Positions 46,057 to 54,677 of a stretch of 64,000 nucleotides of DNA are shown here, in pieces; positions within the stretch are counted from its first letter, which is position 1; each line of letters starts with the position of its first letter. Both the position numbers and the translations under genes were made by a program. A model generated the notes under the pieces. It made no database searches. It was given only the letters and a program-made list of their open reading frames with translations, and was not told where the DNA came from. This stretch comes from Photobacterium sp. TY1-4 (lineage in GTDB: Bacteria; Pseudomonadota; Gammaproteobacteria; Enterobacterales; Vibrionaceae), in the NCBI RefSeq assembly GCF_025398175.1, contig NZ_CP099734.1:558001-622000 (forward strand), read 5' to 3'.

Positions 46057-48175
46057 ACAGCTTGAATCACTGACCCGGCTGGGGGCCATCCGTCCGCTGG
46101 ATTCACAGTTTGCCCGCTTCATCGCGATGTCGGTCGCGGCCGAAGATCCCGAAACGCTTCAGCCTCTGGTGACACTGGCCGCAGCACTGGCCAGCGCCGA
46201 GCTGGGGCGCGGTCATGTCTGCCTGCTGCTGGCCCAGCTGGACGCGCAACATCTGTTCGGCCTCAATCGTGAGCTGAGTACTCAACTGAGTGAGGGACTG
46301 CCCGCAATTGAAGAATGGGAAGCGCTGCTGGCGTCATCGGCGGCGGTGTCGGACGGCAGCGAAGCGACGCCGTTGGTGCTGGCTCAGGGCCGTTTGTATC
46401 TGCATCGTTACTGGCAATATGAGCAGACGGTGGCACAGCGGTTGCGCCAAGCGGCGCAGGGCGTGACCACGGCAATGGCCGAGAGCGCCCAGATGGCGAC
46501 CGAGCTGGATACCCTGTTTGCGCGCAGCTATGCCTACCTGTTTCAGGACCTGCAACAGCTGCGGGCTTCAGCGTCCGACTCGTCGCAGGCCCGGCAGCAG
46601 GCGGTGTGTGACAAGCTGGATGTGGTGGCACCGGCGCCACTGGACTGGGCCGCGATTGATGCGGTGCTGACTTCGGCGGCGCAGGTGAAAGATTTAACGG
46701 CGCTGGATGTTCTGATCCCGCCGTCCGCTTGCCTGAACTGGCAGAAAGTTGCGGCAGCGGTGGCCCTGACCCGGCAGTTTGCGGTGATCTCCGGTGGGCC
46801 GGGGACCGGGAAAACCACCACGGTTGCCAAACTGCTGGCTGCGCTGGTGACTCAGGCGATGCAACAGGGCGATGGTGATCCACAGGGCCGGGCGATGTTA
46901 CCGGAAACCAAGCTGTCGGAGATCAAGTTGCCGGAGATCAAGCTGGTGGCACCGACCGGTAAAGCGGCGGCGCGACTGACCGAATCCATTGGTGCGGCAG
47001 TGGCCTCGCTGGCTGTTGACGCGTCGGTGAAGGACGCGATCCCGACTCAGTCCAGTACCTTGCACCGCTTGCTGGGGGCGATCCCCGAGCGGGTGGCGTT
47101 TCGTCATCACCGCGACAACCCGCTGCACCTGGATGTGCTGGTGGTCGATGAAGCCTCGATGGTCGATTTGCCGATGATGGCGCGTCTGCTGGATGCGCTG
47201 CCGCCGCATGCCCGGCTGATTTTGCTCGGCGACCGGGATCAGCTGGCGTCGGTGGAAGCCGGCGCGGTGCTGGGGGATATCTGCGCTTTTGCCGGTCAGG
47301 GCTACAGTCCGGCGCACAGCCAGTTGCTGAGTCAGCTGACCGGGTTTGCGTTTGTTCCCGGCAAGGGCGAGCAGAGCGTGGTGAGTGACAGCCTGTGTAT
47401 GCTGCAAAAAAGTTACCGCTTCCATGCCCAGTCTGGCATTGGTCAGCTGGCCAAAGCGATCAATGCCGGTCAGCCGCATTTGGTGGATCAGGTGTGGCAG
47501 CAGGGCTATGCGGATATTCAGTTCCATCCGCTGACCACCGACCATTATCAGGCGATGATCAACCGGACGGTGACCTTTTATCTCAATTACCTCGATGGGA
47601 TCCGGGACGATATGCCGCCGCGCGAGGTGCTTCAGGCGTTTTCGCAGGTCCGCCTGCTGTGCGCGCTGCGGGACGGGGATTTCGGCGTCTCCGGGCTGAA
47701 CCAGCGCATTGAGCGGGCGCTGGCGAAAAAAGGCCGGATCAAACCGGACGATGAAACCTGGTATCTGGGCCGGCCGCTGATGATCACGCGCAACGATCAC
47801 GGTCTCGGGCTGTATAACGGCGATATCGGGATTGTGATGCGCGACCCGGTACCAGACCCGGAAACCGGCGAGCGACGGCTGCGGGTGTTTTTTGAAATGC
47901 CGGACGGCTCGATCCGCGGCGTGCTGCCGAGCCGATTGCCTGAGCATGAAACTGTTTATGCAATGACGATCCATAAATCTCAGGGCTCGGAGTTTGCCGA
48001 TACCCTGATGGTACTGCCGGCGGAGTTCAGCCCGATCCTGACCCGTGAGCTGATCTACACCGGCGTGACCCGGGCCAAGAAGAATCTGTATCTGTACGCC
48101 CAGCCGGAGGTCGTCAGCCGCGCAGTCCGGCTGCGGACCGAGCGGGCCAGTGGCCTGGCCCAGTTGTTGGCGTAA
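46049..48175 (+). CDS. recD: Exodeoxyribonuclease V subunit alpha (RecD)
   Basis: RecD is the fast 5'-3' superfamily 1 helicase of RecBCD. The 708-residue protein is somewhat longer than E. coli RecD (608); the added length includes a Lys/Glu-Ile/Leu repeat (ETKLSEIKLPEIKL at about 289-302). Walker A GGPGTGKTTTVAKLL is at about 249-263; VLVVDEASMVDLPMM is motif II, and VYAMTIHKSQGSEF motif V. The start ATG 46049 overlaps the end of recB and follows GGAG. A terminator shared with argA lies 125 nt downstream. Confidence 0.95.
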   Translation: MLKQLESLTRLGAIRPLDSQFARFIAMSVAAEDPETLQPLVTLAAALASAELGRGHVCLLLAQLDAQHLFGLNRELSTQLSEGLPAIEEWEALLASSAAVSDGSEATPLVLAQGRLYLHRYWQYEQTVAQRLRQAAQGVTTAMAESAQMATELDTLFARSYAYLFQDLQQLRASASDSSQARQQAVCDKLDVVAPAPLDWAAIDAVLTSAAQVKDLTALDVLIPPSACLNWQKVAAAVALTRQFAVISGGPGTGKTTTVAKLLAALVTQAMQQGDGDPQGRAMLPETKLSEIKLPEIKLVAPTGKAAARLTESIGAAVASLAVDASVKDAIPTQSSTLHRLLGAIPERVAFRHHRDNPLHLDVLVVDEASMVDLPMMARLLDALPPHARLILLGDRDQLASVEAGAVLGDICAFAGQGYSPAHSQLLSQLTGFAFVPGKGEQSVVSDSLCMLQKSYRFHAQSGIGQLAKAINAGQPHLVDQVWQQGYADIQFHPLTTDHYQAMINRTVTFYLNYLDGIRDDMPPREVLQAFSQVRLLCALRDGDFGVSGLNQRIERALAKKGRIKPDDETWYLGRPLMITRNDHGLGLYNGDIGIVMRDPVPDPETGERRLRVFFEMPDGSIRGVLPSRLPEHETVYAMTIHKSQGSEFADTLMVLPAEFSPILTRELIYTGVTRAKKNLYLYAQPEVVSRAVRLRTERASGLAQLLA

Positions 48176-48216
48176 GAGCACGGCATGCGTCGCGACATCT
48201 TGCCGGTGGCTGAGTT

Positions 48217-48240
48217 GCGGTGTAGCGGTGTAACGGTATA
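48217..48240 (+). repeat. Short 8-bp tandem repeat
   Basis: GCGGTGTA, GCGGTGTA and ACGGTATA follow each other, with more degenerate copies to 48266. It is a simple low-copy repeat in the recD-argA gap. Confidence 0.45.
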
Positions 48241-48299
48241 GCTATATAGGTGTATCGCGGTATCGGAGTGAAGCTGTCAAAGCCAAAAACAAAGAGAGG

Positions 48300-48331
48300 G
48301 CGCAGCTCGGGGTAACCTGAGCTGCGCTTTT
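48300..48331. terminator. Terminator between recD and argA
   Basis: GCGCAGCTC / GAGCTGCGC with an inner G-C pair and a short loop is followed by TTTT on the plus strand. It lies 11 nt beyond the argA stop for minus-strand reading, where the T-tract is poor. Confidence 0.7.
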
Positions 48332-48341
48332 GTCATATTGG

Positions 48342-49697
48342 CTAGAGATCCAGGATCAGGATTTTGGAGCGGCGCTGGTAGTTATACAGCGCTTTCTTGG
48401 CCATCGGCAGCTGCTCGACATCGCACTCGTAGAACCCCTGCTCCCGGAACCAATGCAGGCTGCGGGTGGTCAGGACAAAGATCTGGCTCAGCCCCTGGGC
48501 TCTGGCTTGCTGGCGCAGGCGGTTGAGGAGCAGCACGCCGCGGTCGCCATCGCGATAATCCGGGTGGATCGCCACGCAGGCCATCTCTGCCATGTTCTCT
48601 TCTTCAAACGGGTACAGGGCGGCACAGCCGATGATCAGGCTGTCACGCTCGATAATGGTAAACTGTTCAATCTCCCGCTCCAGCTGCTCCCGGGAGCGGC
48701 GCACCAGCAGTCCTTCCTGCTCCAGCGGGCGGATCAGCTCCAAGATCCCGCCGATATCATTGATCCCGGCCTGGTGGACTTTCTCGGCGCTGGCCATCAC
48801 GATTTGGGTCCCGATCCCGTCAAAGGAGAACAGCTCCTGGATCAGGGCACCGTCTTCTTTGTAGCTGATCAGGTGGCTGCGGGGCACACCGGCCAAGCAG
48901 GCGGAGATGGCCCCGCGCAGGAAGCGACCGGTTCCGCTGCCGGCGGCACCGCGGGCAATCAGTCGTTGCAGTGCGTCTTCCGCTTCGCTCGGCAGCATTT
49001 CCGATGCCACGCTGCCGTCTTCGGTCAGTACCCCTTGCTCAGAGCAAAAGCCGATGAGCTTATCGGCCTGCATCTTGATCGCCAACTGGGTGGCAATTTC
49101 TTCCGAAGTCAGGTTAAAACACTCGCCGGTCACTGAGCTGGCGATGGGGCCTAAGAGGACAATTGCCCGCTGATCCAATTGGCGGCGAATGCCTTCGATA
49201 TCGATGCGCCGCACCCGGCCGCTGTGGTGATAATCCACGCCGTCATCGACGCCCAGCGGCTGGGCAATGACGAAGTTGCCGCTGACCACATTGATCTGCG
49301 CCCCGGCCATCGGGGTGTTATTCAGCCCCATCGAAAAGCGGGCAGTAATATCGAGCTGGAGCTGTCCGGCGGCTTGCTTGGCCAGCTCCAGCGCCCGGGC
49401 ATCGGTGATCCGCACGCCTTTGTGATACGGGGTGGCGAAACCGTGCGATTCAATTTGCTGGGTGATTTGCGGCCGGGCCCCATAGACCAGCACAATGCGC
49501 AGCCCCAGGCTGTTGAGCAGGGCGATATCATTGACGATATGGGCAAAATTACTGTGGGCAATGGCTTCGCCCCCAAGCATGACGATGATGGTCTTCCCGC
49601 GGTGGGCATGCATATAGGGGGCAGACTGGCGAAATTCTTTGACCAGATCCGTACTTCTAAGCTTCACTGTGTAACATCCATGAACAGTCGCAGTCAT
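48342..49697 (-). CDS. argA: Amino-acid N-acetyltransferase (N-acetylglutamate synthase)
   Basis: ArgA acetylates glutamate with acetyl-CoA, the first step of arginine synthesis, and is feedback-inhibited by arginine. The 451-residue protein has the amino-acid-kinase-like domain (about 25-290: [35 protein letters not shown]) and a C-terminal GNAT domain (about 305-451: [20 protein letters not shown]). It is very similar to E. coli ArgA throughout. ATG 49697 is listed; GTG 49667 would give 441 residues, closer to E. coli (443). It is convergent with recD. Confidence 0.95.
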   Translation of the reverse strand: MTATVHGCYTVKLRSTDLVKEFRQSAPYMHAHRGKTIIVMLGGEAIAHSNFAHIVNDIALLNSLGLRIVLVYGARPQITQQIESHGFATPYHKGVRITDARALELAKQAAGQLQLDITARFSMGLNNTPMAGAQINVVSGNFVIAQPLGVDDGVDYHHSGRVRRIDIEGIRRQLDQRAIVLLGPIASSVTGECFNLTSEEIATQLAIKMQADKLIGFCSEQGVLTEDGSVASEMLPSEAEDALQRLIARGAAGSGTGRFLRGAISACLAGVPRSHLISYKEDGALIQELFSFDGIGTQIVMASAEKVHQAGINDIGGILELIRPLEQEGLLVRRSREQLEREIEQFTIIERDSLIIGCAALYPFEEENMAEMACVAIHPDYRDGDRGVLLLNRLRQQARAQGLSQIFVLTTRSLHWFREQGFYECDVEQLPMAKKALYNYQRRSKILILDL

Positions 49698-49731
49698 TAG
49701 CGCCCGGCAGGCCGTCTTAATGAGCGAGAGG

Positions 49732-49745
49732 TAAATAAATATTCA
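49732..49745 (-). promoter_or_regulatory. Possible ARG box upstream of argA
   Basis: TAAAT-AAAT-ATTCA resembles one ArgR half-site pair (TGAAT-N4-ATTCA) with one mismatch, 35 nt upstream of the argA ATG. The second box normally found 3 bp away was not seen. Confidence 0.3.
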
Positions 49746-49907
49746 TCATTATTGGCTAACTATGCCTGCAAGTTCAAGCAAAATGAAACCAGCCGTGTAA
49801 CGATTTTTGGATACAAGATCTCGTTATTGTATGACAAGCACGGGATTTCCCTGAATTCCCCGTTAAATGAGGTATATTGTTTTTAATTATAGATAGTTAG
49901 GGCCAGA

Positions 49908-50327
49908 ATGACGAAAATTCAGTACAAGACACTGCAGGCGACCCTGTTGCTGACAGTGATCTCATCCGGACTGGGTTTCTCTGCGCTGATGGCGATGGGT
50001 GCTATCGGGCGTGATGTTCTGGGCAGCTTCGGCGGTACTGATATTAATATTTATGGGGTCTGGGTCGAGCGCAATGTCGCACCTTATGTGGCTGAGCAGT
50101 TTGAACTGCGCCCGGAAGGGGTGTTTGTCGGCGGTCGTCAGGTGAGCACCCAATATGAATGGGACGGCACCACCTTAACCTACCGCCGGGGGGAGCAGAC
50201 CTATATCTATACCTATTTACCGGGCGAGTTTATCCGCCACGCCCCGGCACATTATGTGTCTTCGTTTACCCGCCAGGGCACAACACTCAGAGATATTAAA
50301 GCATCACAGCAAGCGATGCGCCTGTAA
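49908..50327 (+). CDS. DUF2850 protein
   Basis: The 139-residue protein has an N-terminal membrane helix (about 10-35: TLLLTVISSGLGFSALMAMG) followed by a small, probably periplasmic, beta-rich domain. The latter has TDINIYGVWVERNVAPYVAEQF and YEWDGTTLTYRRGEQTYIYTY. It matches DUF2850, which I know only from Vibrionaceae and whose function is unknown. It is often placed near argA/mltA as here. The gene is divergent from argA and 169 nt before mltA. Confidence 0.82.
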   Translation: MTKIQYKTLQATLLLTVISSGLGFSALMAMGAIGRDVLGSFGGTDINIYGVWVERNVAPYVAEQFELRPEGVFVGGRQVSTQYEWDGTTLTYRRGEQTYIYTYLPGEFIRHAPAHYVSSFTRQGTTLRDIKASQQAMRL

Positions 50328-50496
50328 CGGGCCTTGGCCCTTTTCCTCTGTTATTTTTGACATTCCCTCGGTTGAGTATCACATCCCGCTGACATCTCGT
50401 CGGACATTTTTTGTAAACTATCGCCTCTTTCTTGCGAGGGTTGCTTTAGGCATACTGGGCGCCGGCGCATTACTTCGATTTCATAGGTTTTTATCC

Positions 50497-51609
50497 GTGC
50501 TCTTAGGTTTTTCCGATTTTCGTAACGTAACAATTGCCATGATGATTCTGGGCTTGGCTGGATGTGCCAAGCCGACCGACCGTGGCCAGCAGTATCTCGA
50601 TGGTGAGTTTGAACAGGTCCTGAACCCGGTGCCGGCGATCAGCTCCGACAAACCGCGTGACTTTAGCCAGTTCAATGGCCAGATGGTGAAGGTGCTGGCG
50701 CGTTCGCCGTCGATGGCGACGCAGTACGAAGGGCTGTATACGCAGGTGGAAAACTGGATTGCGCAGGGGGGCGATCCGGCGGCGCTGGGCAATTTCGGCA
50801 TCGAGGCGGCTCAGATGGGCGGCGGTGACGGTTATGGTAACGTGATGTTTACCGGATACTTCTCGCCGGTGATTGAACTGCGCCATGATCCGGATCCGAT
50901 TTTCCGCTATCCGGTCTACGCCATGCCGACCTGTGAGCAGCAGTGTCCGACCCGGGCCGAAATTTATGCCGGGGCACTTGAGGGCCAGGGCTTGGAGCTG
51001 GGATACAGCGCGTCGATGCTGGATATTTTCATGATGGAAGTGCAGGGCAGCGGTTTTGTTCATTTTGAAGATAACGATCAGTTACAGTACTTTGCCTACA
51101 ACGGCAAGAACGGCCACCCGTATGTCAGCATCGGTAAAGTGTTGATTGAGCGTGATGAAGTGCCGCGCGAAAAGATGTCGCTCAAGGCCATTGAGACCTG
51201 GGTGAAACAGCAGGATGAAGACACGGTGCGCGAGTTGCTGGAGCAGAATCCGTCGTTTGTGTTTTTCCAGCCGCAGACCAGCCTGGATGTCATGGGGACG
51301 GCGGGGATCCCGCTTCAGGCCCACGCCTCGGTTGCCGCCGATCGGGAGTATTTGCCGATGGGCAGTGTGTTGCTGGCGGAAGTGCCGCAGCTCGACAGCG
51401 AGGGTAACTGGAACGGCCAACATGTGCTTCAATTACTCATGGCGCTGGATACCGGCGGCGCGGTGAAGAAAAACCACCTCGATCTCTATCACGGCATGGG
51501 TACCCAAGCCGGGGTGGATGCCGGCCATTACAAACACTTTGGCCGGGTGTGGAAGCTGGAGCTGCCAAATCCGGCGCAGGCGCCGCAGTTGCTGACCGCC
51601 CGGGAATAA
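50497..51609 (+). CDS. mltA: Membrane-bound lytic murein transglycosylase A
   Basis: MltA cleaves peptidoglycan glycan strands to 1,6-anhydromuropeptides from its lipid anchor in the outer membrane. The 370-residue protein has a lipobox LAGC followed by AKPTDRGQQYLDGEF, as in E. coli. The MltA domain (YGNVMFTGYFSPVIELRHD) and the C-terminal 3D domain follow, with active-site Asp in ALDTGGAV. GTG at 50497 gives a plausible 22-residue signal. The open frame begins much earlier but its start overlaps the DUF2850 gene, and ATG 50539 would leave too short a signal. Confidence 0.9.
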   Translation: MLLGFSDFRNVTIAMMILGLAGCAKPTDRGQQYLDGEFEQVLNPVPAISSDKPRDFSQFNGQMVKVLARSPSMATQYEGLYTQVENWIAQGGDPAALGNFGIEAAQMGGGDGYGNVMFTGYFSPVIELRHDPDPIFRYPVYAMPTCEQQCPTRAEIYAGALEGQGLELGYSASMLDIFMMEVQGSGFVHFEDNDQLQYFAYNGKNGHPYVSIGKVLIERDEVPREKMSLKAIETWVKQQDEDTVRELLEQNPSFVFFQPQTSLDVMGTAGIPLQAHASVAADREYLPMGSVLLAEVPQLDSEGNWNGQHVLQLLMALDTGGAVKKNHLDLYHGMGTQAGVDAGHYKHFGRVWKLELPNPAQAPQLLTARE

Positions 51610-51641
51610 AGTTAACCCTTGCCCCGGACTCGCCGGTAGTC

Positions 51642-51670
51642 TGGACAATTGTGATCAGAGCGCGTATAAA
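51642..51670 (+). promoter_or_regulatory. Promoter of tcdA
   Basis: TGGACA (51642-51647) and TATAAA (51665-51670) are 17 nt apart, in the short gap after mltA and 35 nt before the tcdA ATG. Confidence 0.55.
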
Positions 51671-51704
51671 ACGCGCTCATTCTTTTTCTGAACGACTGAA
51701 AGTT

Positions 51705-52508
51705 ATGCGTGAATTAGACACCCCGGCTTCTGACCAATACGACCAGCGTTTCGGGGGCACCCGACGTTTATACGGCAACAGCGAAGTAGAGATCCTGCGC
51801 GCGGCCCACGTGTGCGTGATCGGCATTGGCGGCGTCGGCTCCTGGGCAGCCGAAGCCCTGGCGCGGACCGGTGTGGGCGAGCTGACGCTGATCGATATGG
51901 ATGATGTTTGTGTCACCAATATCAACCGTCAAATTCATGCGATGAGCGGAACCGTCGGCCAGAGCAAGATTGAAGTGATGGCCGAGCGGATCCGGCTGAT
52001 TAATCCGGAGTGTCAAATCAACCTGATTGATGACTTTATTACTCCGGAAAACATCGCGGAATACATCGACCACCGCTTTGACTATGTGCTGGACGCGATT
52101 GACAGTGTGAAGCCGAAGGCCGCGCTGCTGGCGTACTGTAAACGCCATAAAATCAAGGTGATCACCACCGGCGGTGCCGGGGGCCAGACCGATCCGACCC
52201 AGATCCAAATTGCGGATTTGACCAAGACGATTCAGGACCCGCTGGCGGCTAAAATCCGTACCATGCTGCGCCGGTTCCACAATTTCAGCAAAACCCGCAA
52301 GTTCGGAATTGAGTGTGTCTATTCGACTGAGCAGCTGAAATACCCGCAAGCCGACGGGTCGGTGTGCAATGTGAAAGCCACGGCTGAAGGGCCGAAGCGG
52401 ATGGACTGTGCCAGCGGGTTTGGTGCGGCCACCATGGTGACGGCCACCTTTGGCTTTGTCGCCGCTTCTCGCATTGTGCAAAAGCTGATTGAAAAGCACC
52501 GGAAATAA
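51705..52508 (+). CDS. tcdA: tRNA threonylcarbamoyladenosine dehydratase (TcdA/CsdL)
   Basis: TcdA is an E1-like ATP-dependent enzyme that cyclises t6A37 to ct6A in tRNAs reading ANN codons, in the CSD sulphur-transfer context. The 267-residue protein has the adenylation site IGIGGVGSWAAEALARTG (about 38-55), IDMDDVCVTNINRQ and the conserved C-terminal AEGPKRMDCASGFGAATMV. ATG at 51705 aligns with E. coli TcdA. Its partners csdE and csdA are encoded convergently next to it. Confidence 0.95.
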   Translation: MRELDTPASDQYDQRFGGTRRLYGNSEVEILRAAHVCVIGIGGVGSWAAEALARTGVGELTLIDMDDVCVTNINRQIHAMSGTVGQSKIEVMAERIRLINPECQINLIDDFITPENIAEYIDHRFDYVLDAIDSVKPKAALLAYCKRHKIKVITTGGAGGQTDPTQIQIADLTKTIQDPLAAKIRTMLRRFHNFSKTRKFGIECVYSTEQLKYPQADGSVCNVKATAEGPKRMDCASGFGAATMVTATFGFVAASRIVQKLIEKHRK

Positions 52509-52549
52509 TTTCTGCGGGACCCGCCCTCAGGGAACGGACTCAAGCAAAC

Positions 52550-52583
52550 AAAAAAGCGACGGCCAATCGGCGGTCGCTTTTTT
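52550..52583. terminator. Bidirectional terminator between tcdA and csdE
   Basis: AAAAAAGCGAC / GTCGCTTTTTT with inner GCC / GGC and loop AATC, with T-runs both ways. It serves the convergent tcdA and csdA-csdE genes. Confidence 0.92.
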
Positions 52584-52613
52584 ATCTCTGAGGATCTGGG
52601 GAAAACGCTGTGC

Positions 52614-53042
52614 TCAGTTCGCGGCCAGCTGCTTGATCTGCTCGACAATCGCTTTGAGGCCATTGCCCCGCGATGGGCTCAGGTGAGCCATCAGCCCCAG
52701 GCGGTCAAAATAGCCGTCGATATCAAACGCGCGGATAGCCGCGGCATCTTTGCCTTCATAGGCTGCCAGCACCAGGGTGATCAGGCCGCGCACAATCCGG
52801 GCATCGGAGTCGGCGGCAAAATGAAACACGTTGTCGCGTTGCTCGTGGGCCAGCCATACCTGGCTTTCACAGCCGTTCACCAGCAATTGTGCCTGTTTAT
52901 ATTCCTCCGGCAGTGCCGGCAGTTTTTTCCCTAACTGGATCACTTGGCGGTAACGGTCTTCCCAGCCTTGAGCGGTCTGCATCTGGGCCACAATAGTGTC
53001 CGTGGTGATCTCGGTCCCGAAAGGGTGGGCGGGTAACTTCAT
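52614..53042 (-). CDS. csdE: Sulfur acceptor protein CsdE (SufE family)
   Basis: CsdE accepts the persulfide sulfur from the cysteine desulfurase CsdA and passes it on, including toward TcdA-dependent tRNA work. The 142-residue protein matches the SufE fold; its acceptor is Cys58 in VNGCESQVW, followed by the conserved ADSDARIVRGLI. It lies 9 nt downstream of csdA on the minus strand and is presumably cotranscribed with it. Confidence 0.94.
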   Translation of the reverse strand: MKLPAHPFGTEITTDTIVAQMQTAQGWEDRYRQVIQLGKKLPALPEEYKQAQLLVNGCESQVWLAHEQRDNVFHFAADSDARIVRGLITLVLAAYEGKDAAAIRAFDIDGYFDRLGLMAHLSPSRGNGLKAIVEQIKQLAAN

Positions 53043-53051
53043 TTAGATCTC

Positions 53052-54272
53052 CTACAGTAAATCGCAGGCTTTGTGCAGTGCGGCGACAAAGCGTTCAACA
53101 TCTTGTTCGGTATTATATAGCGCCAGTGATACCCGCAGCGTGCCGCTCAGGCCGAGGGCATCAAGCATCGGGTGGGCGCAGTGATGGCCGGCGCGCAGGG
53201 CGATCCCCTGCTGATCGAGCAGGGTGGCGATATCCTGGTGATGCACACCCTCGACCACAAAGGAGAACAGGCTGGCATCGGGTTGCAGGCCGACAATCCG
53301 TAAGCCGTCGATATCCCGGATCCCGTCAATGGCCAACTGGCGCAGACGGTGAGTATGCGCTTCGGCGGCGGGGTGATCAATGTCGTTCAGCCAGTCAATC
53401 GCGGTCGCCAGCGCCAGGCTGCCGGCGACATTCGGAGTGCCGGCTTCAAATTTGCCGGGCAGGCCGGAGAACGTGGTGCCGTCAAAGGTCACCTTCTCCA
53501 CCATCTTGCCGCCGCCGTGCCATGGTGGCATGGCATCGAGCAGGGCCCGTTTGCCGTATAGCACGCCGATCCCGGCCGGGGCGAACATCTTGTGGCCGGA
53601 GAATACATAAAAGTCGGCGTCCAGCGCTTGTACGTTGATGCGTTCGTGGACCACGGCCTGGGCGCCGTCAACGACGACCACCGCACCTTGCTGGTGGGCG
53701 GCGGCAATGATGGACTCAATCGGGTTGCGGGTGCCGGTAACATTGGTGATATGGGCCACGGCGACGATCTTGGTGCGTGGGGTCAGCAGGCGCCCAAAGG
53801 CATCCATATCCAGGGTGCAGTCCGGTCGCATCGGCAGCTTGACGACTTTGGCACCGGTCTGCTCGGCGACGATTTGCCACGGCACGATGTTCGCATGGTG
53901 CTCCAGCTCGCTGACCAGGATCTCATCGCCCGGTTGCAACTGCTGACGGGCGTAGGTCTGGGCTATCAGGTTCAGGGCCTCGGTCGCGCCGCGGGTCCAG
54001 ATGATCTCTTCCCGTTGTGCCGCATGGATAAAGTGTTGTACCGTGGTGCGTGCCTGCTCGAACTGCGCGGTGGCAGCCGCGGTCAGGCTGTGACTGCCGC
54101 GATGGACATTGGCGTTGTGGCCACTGTAGTACTGCCGGATGGTCTCGATCACCACCTGCGGTTTTTGGCTTGTGGCGGCACTGTCTAGATAGACCAGAGG
54201 CTGGCCGTGACATTGTTGGGCCAGGGCCGGAAACTGTTGGCGAATCATGTCGATATCAAATTGCGCAGTCAT
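53052..54272 (-). CDS. csdA: Cysteine desulfurase CsdA
   Basis: CsdA is a PLP enzyme that turns cysteine into alanine and leaves a persulfide on its own cysteine. The 406-residue protein is a group II (SufS-like) desulfurase: pyridoxal Lys228 in FSGHKMFAP, RGATEALNLIAQT for cofactor phosphate binding, and catalytic Cys365 in RAGHHCAHPM. csdE follows on the same strand and tcdA is convergent, the conserved CSD grouping. The start ATG is 54272. Confidence 0.95.
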   Translation of the reverse strand: MTAQFDIDMIRQQFPALAQQCHGQPLVYLDSAATSQKPQVVIETIRQYYSGHNANVHRGSHSLTAAATAQFEQARTTVQHFIHAAQREEIIWTRGATEALNLIAQTYARQQLQPGDEILVSELEHHANIVPWQIVAEQTGAKVVKLPMRPDCTLDMDAFGRLLTPRTKIVAVAHITNVTGTRNPIESIIAAAHQQGAVVVVDGAQAVVHERINVQALDADFYVFSGHKMFAPAGIGVLYGKRALLDAMPPWHGGGKMVEKVTFDGTTFSGLPGKFEAGTPNVAGSLALATAIDWLNDIDHPAAEAHTHRLRQLAIDGIRDIDGLRIVGLQPDASLFSFVVEGVHHQDIATLLDQQGIALRAGHHCAHPMLDALGLSGTLRVSLALYNTEQDVERFVAALHKACDLL

Positions 54273-54405
54273 GGGGAGTCACATTGCTGATCAGAAGGAG
54301 GCGATCATGCCATTATTTGCGCCAAGAGCAAGGGCTAAGGCCATTTGTTACTGGTAATTATAGGGGGCACAGCGGTTATTCGAGGGGGTTGCGAAGCGCA
54401 GGCAT

Positions 54406-54434
54406 AAAAAAAGCACTGCGTTGGGGCGCAGTGC
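54406..54434 (-). terminator. Terminator of gcvB
   Basis: On the minus strand GCACTGCG / CGCAGTGC with a 6-nt loop is followed by seven T's, the site where Hfq typically binds. Confidence 0.92.
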
Positions 54435-54596
54435 CAACAAGAAACTTTGACAGACAGGTCAAAATACAGGAAGTAAAAACGGTAGATGGACTACCCGTCC
54501 GGCACAACCCGGACAATATGCAAACACAACATCGCAACGACGGGTAAAAGTTCGTCAAACAATTCGTCAAAACGAAGCCTCGCTCACCGTTGCGGT
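54406..54596 (-). ncRNA. gcvB: GcvB small regulatory RNA
   Basis: The minus strand divergent from gcvA holds the hallmarks of GcvB. A GU-rich R1 segment (TTGCGATGTTGTGTTTGC) is the seed that blocks translation of many amino-acid and peptide transporter mRNAs with Hfq. A GGGTAG...CTACC stem lies downstream, then the R2/R3 region ACTTCCTGTATTTTGACC and CTGTCTGTC, nearly as in E. coli. A strong terminator ends it. About 190 nt (E. coli about 205). The 5' end is placed from the promoter, to within a few bases. Confidence 0.92.
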
Positions 54597-54600
54597 GCAA

Positions 54601-54629
54601 ATCATATGGTTTATGTAGCACTTGAACAA
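54601..54629 (-). promoter_or_regulatory. Promoter of gcvB
   Basis: On the minus strand TTGTTC (54624-54629) and TATGAT (54601-54606) are 17 nt apart. The gcvA promoter must overlap this region on the other strand (TATAAT at 54639-54644), so GcvA can plausibly control both, as in E. coli. Confidence 0.65.
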
Positions 54630-54677
54630 TCGACAATTTATAATGTTAAGCATAAAAAAATCTAATGCAGGAAGGCC

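Noticed and set aside
46898..48181. Minus-strand frame of 427 codons
   Set aside because: Antisense shadow of recD; no plausible start signal or domain.
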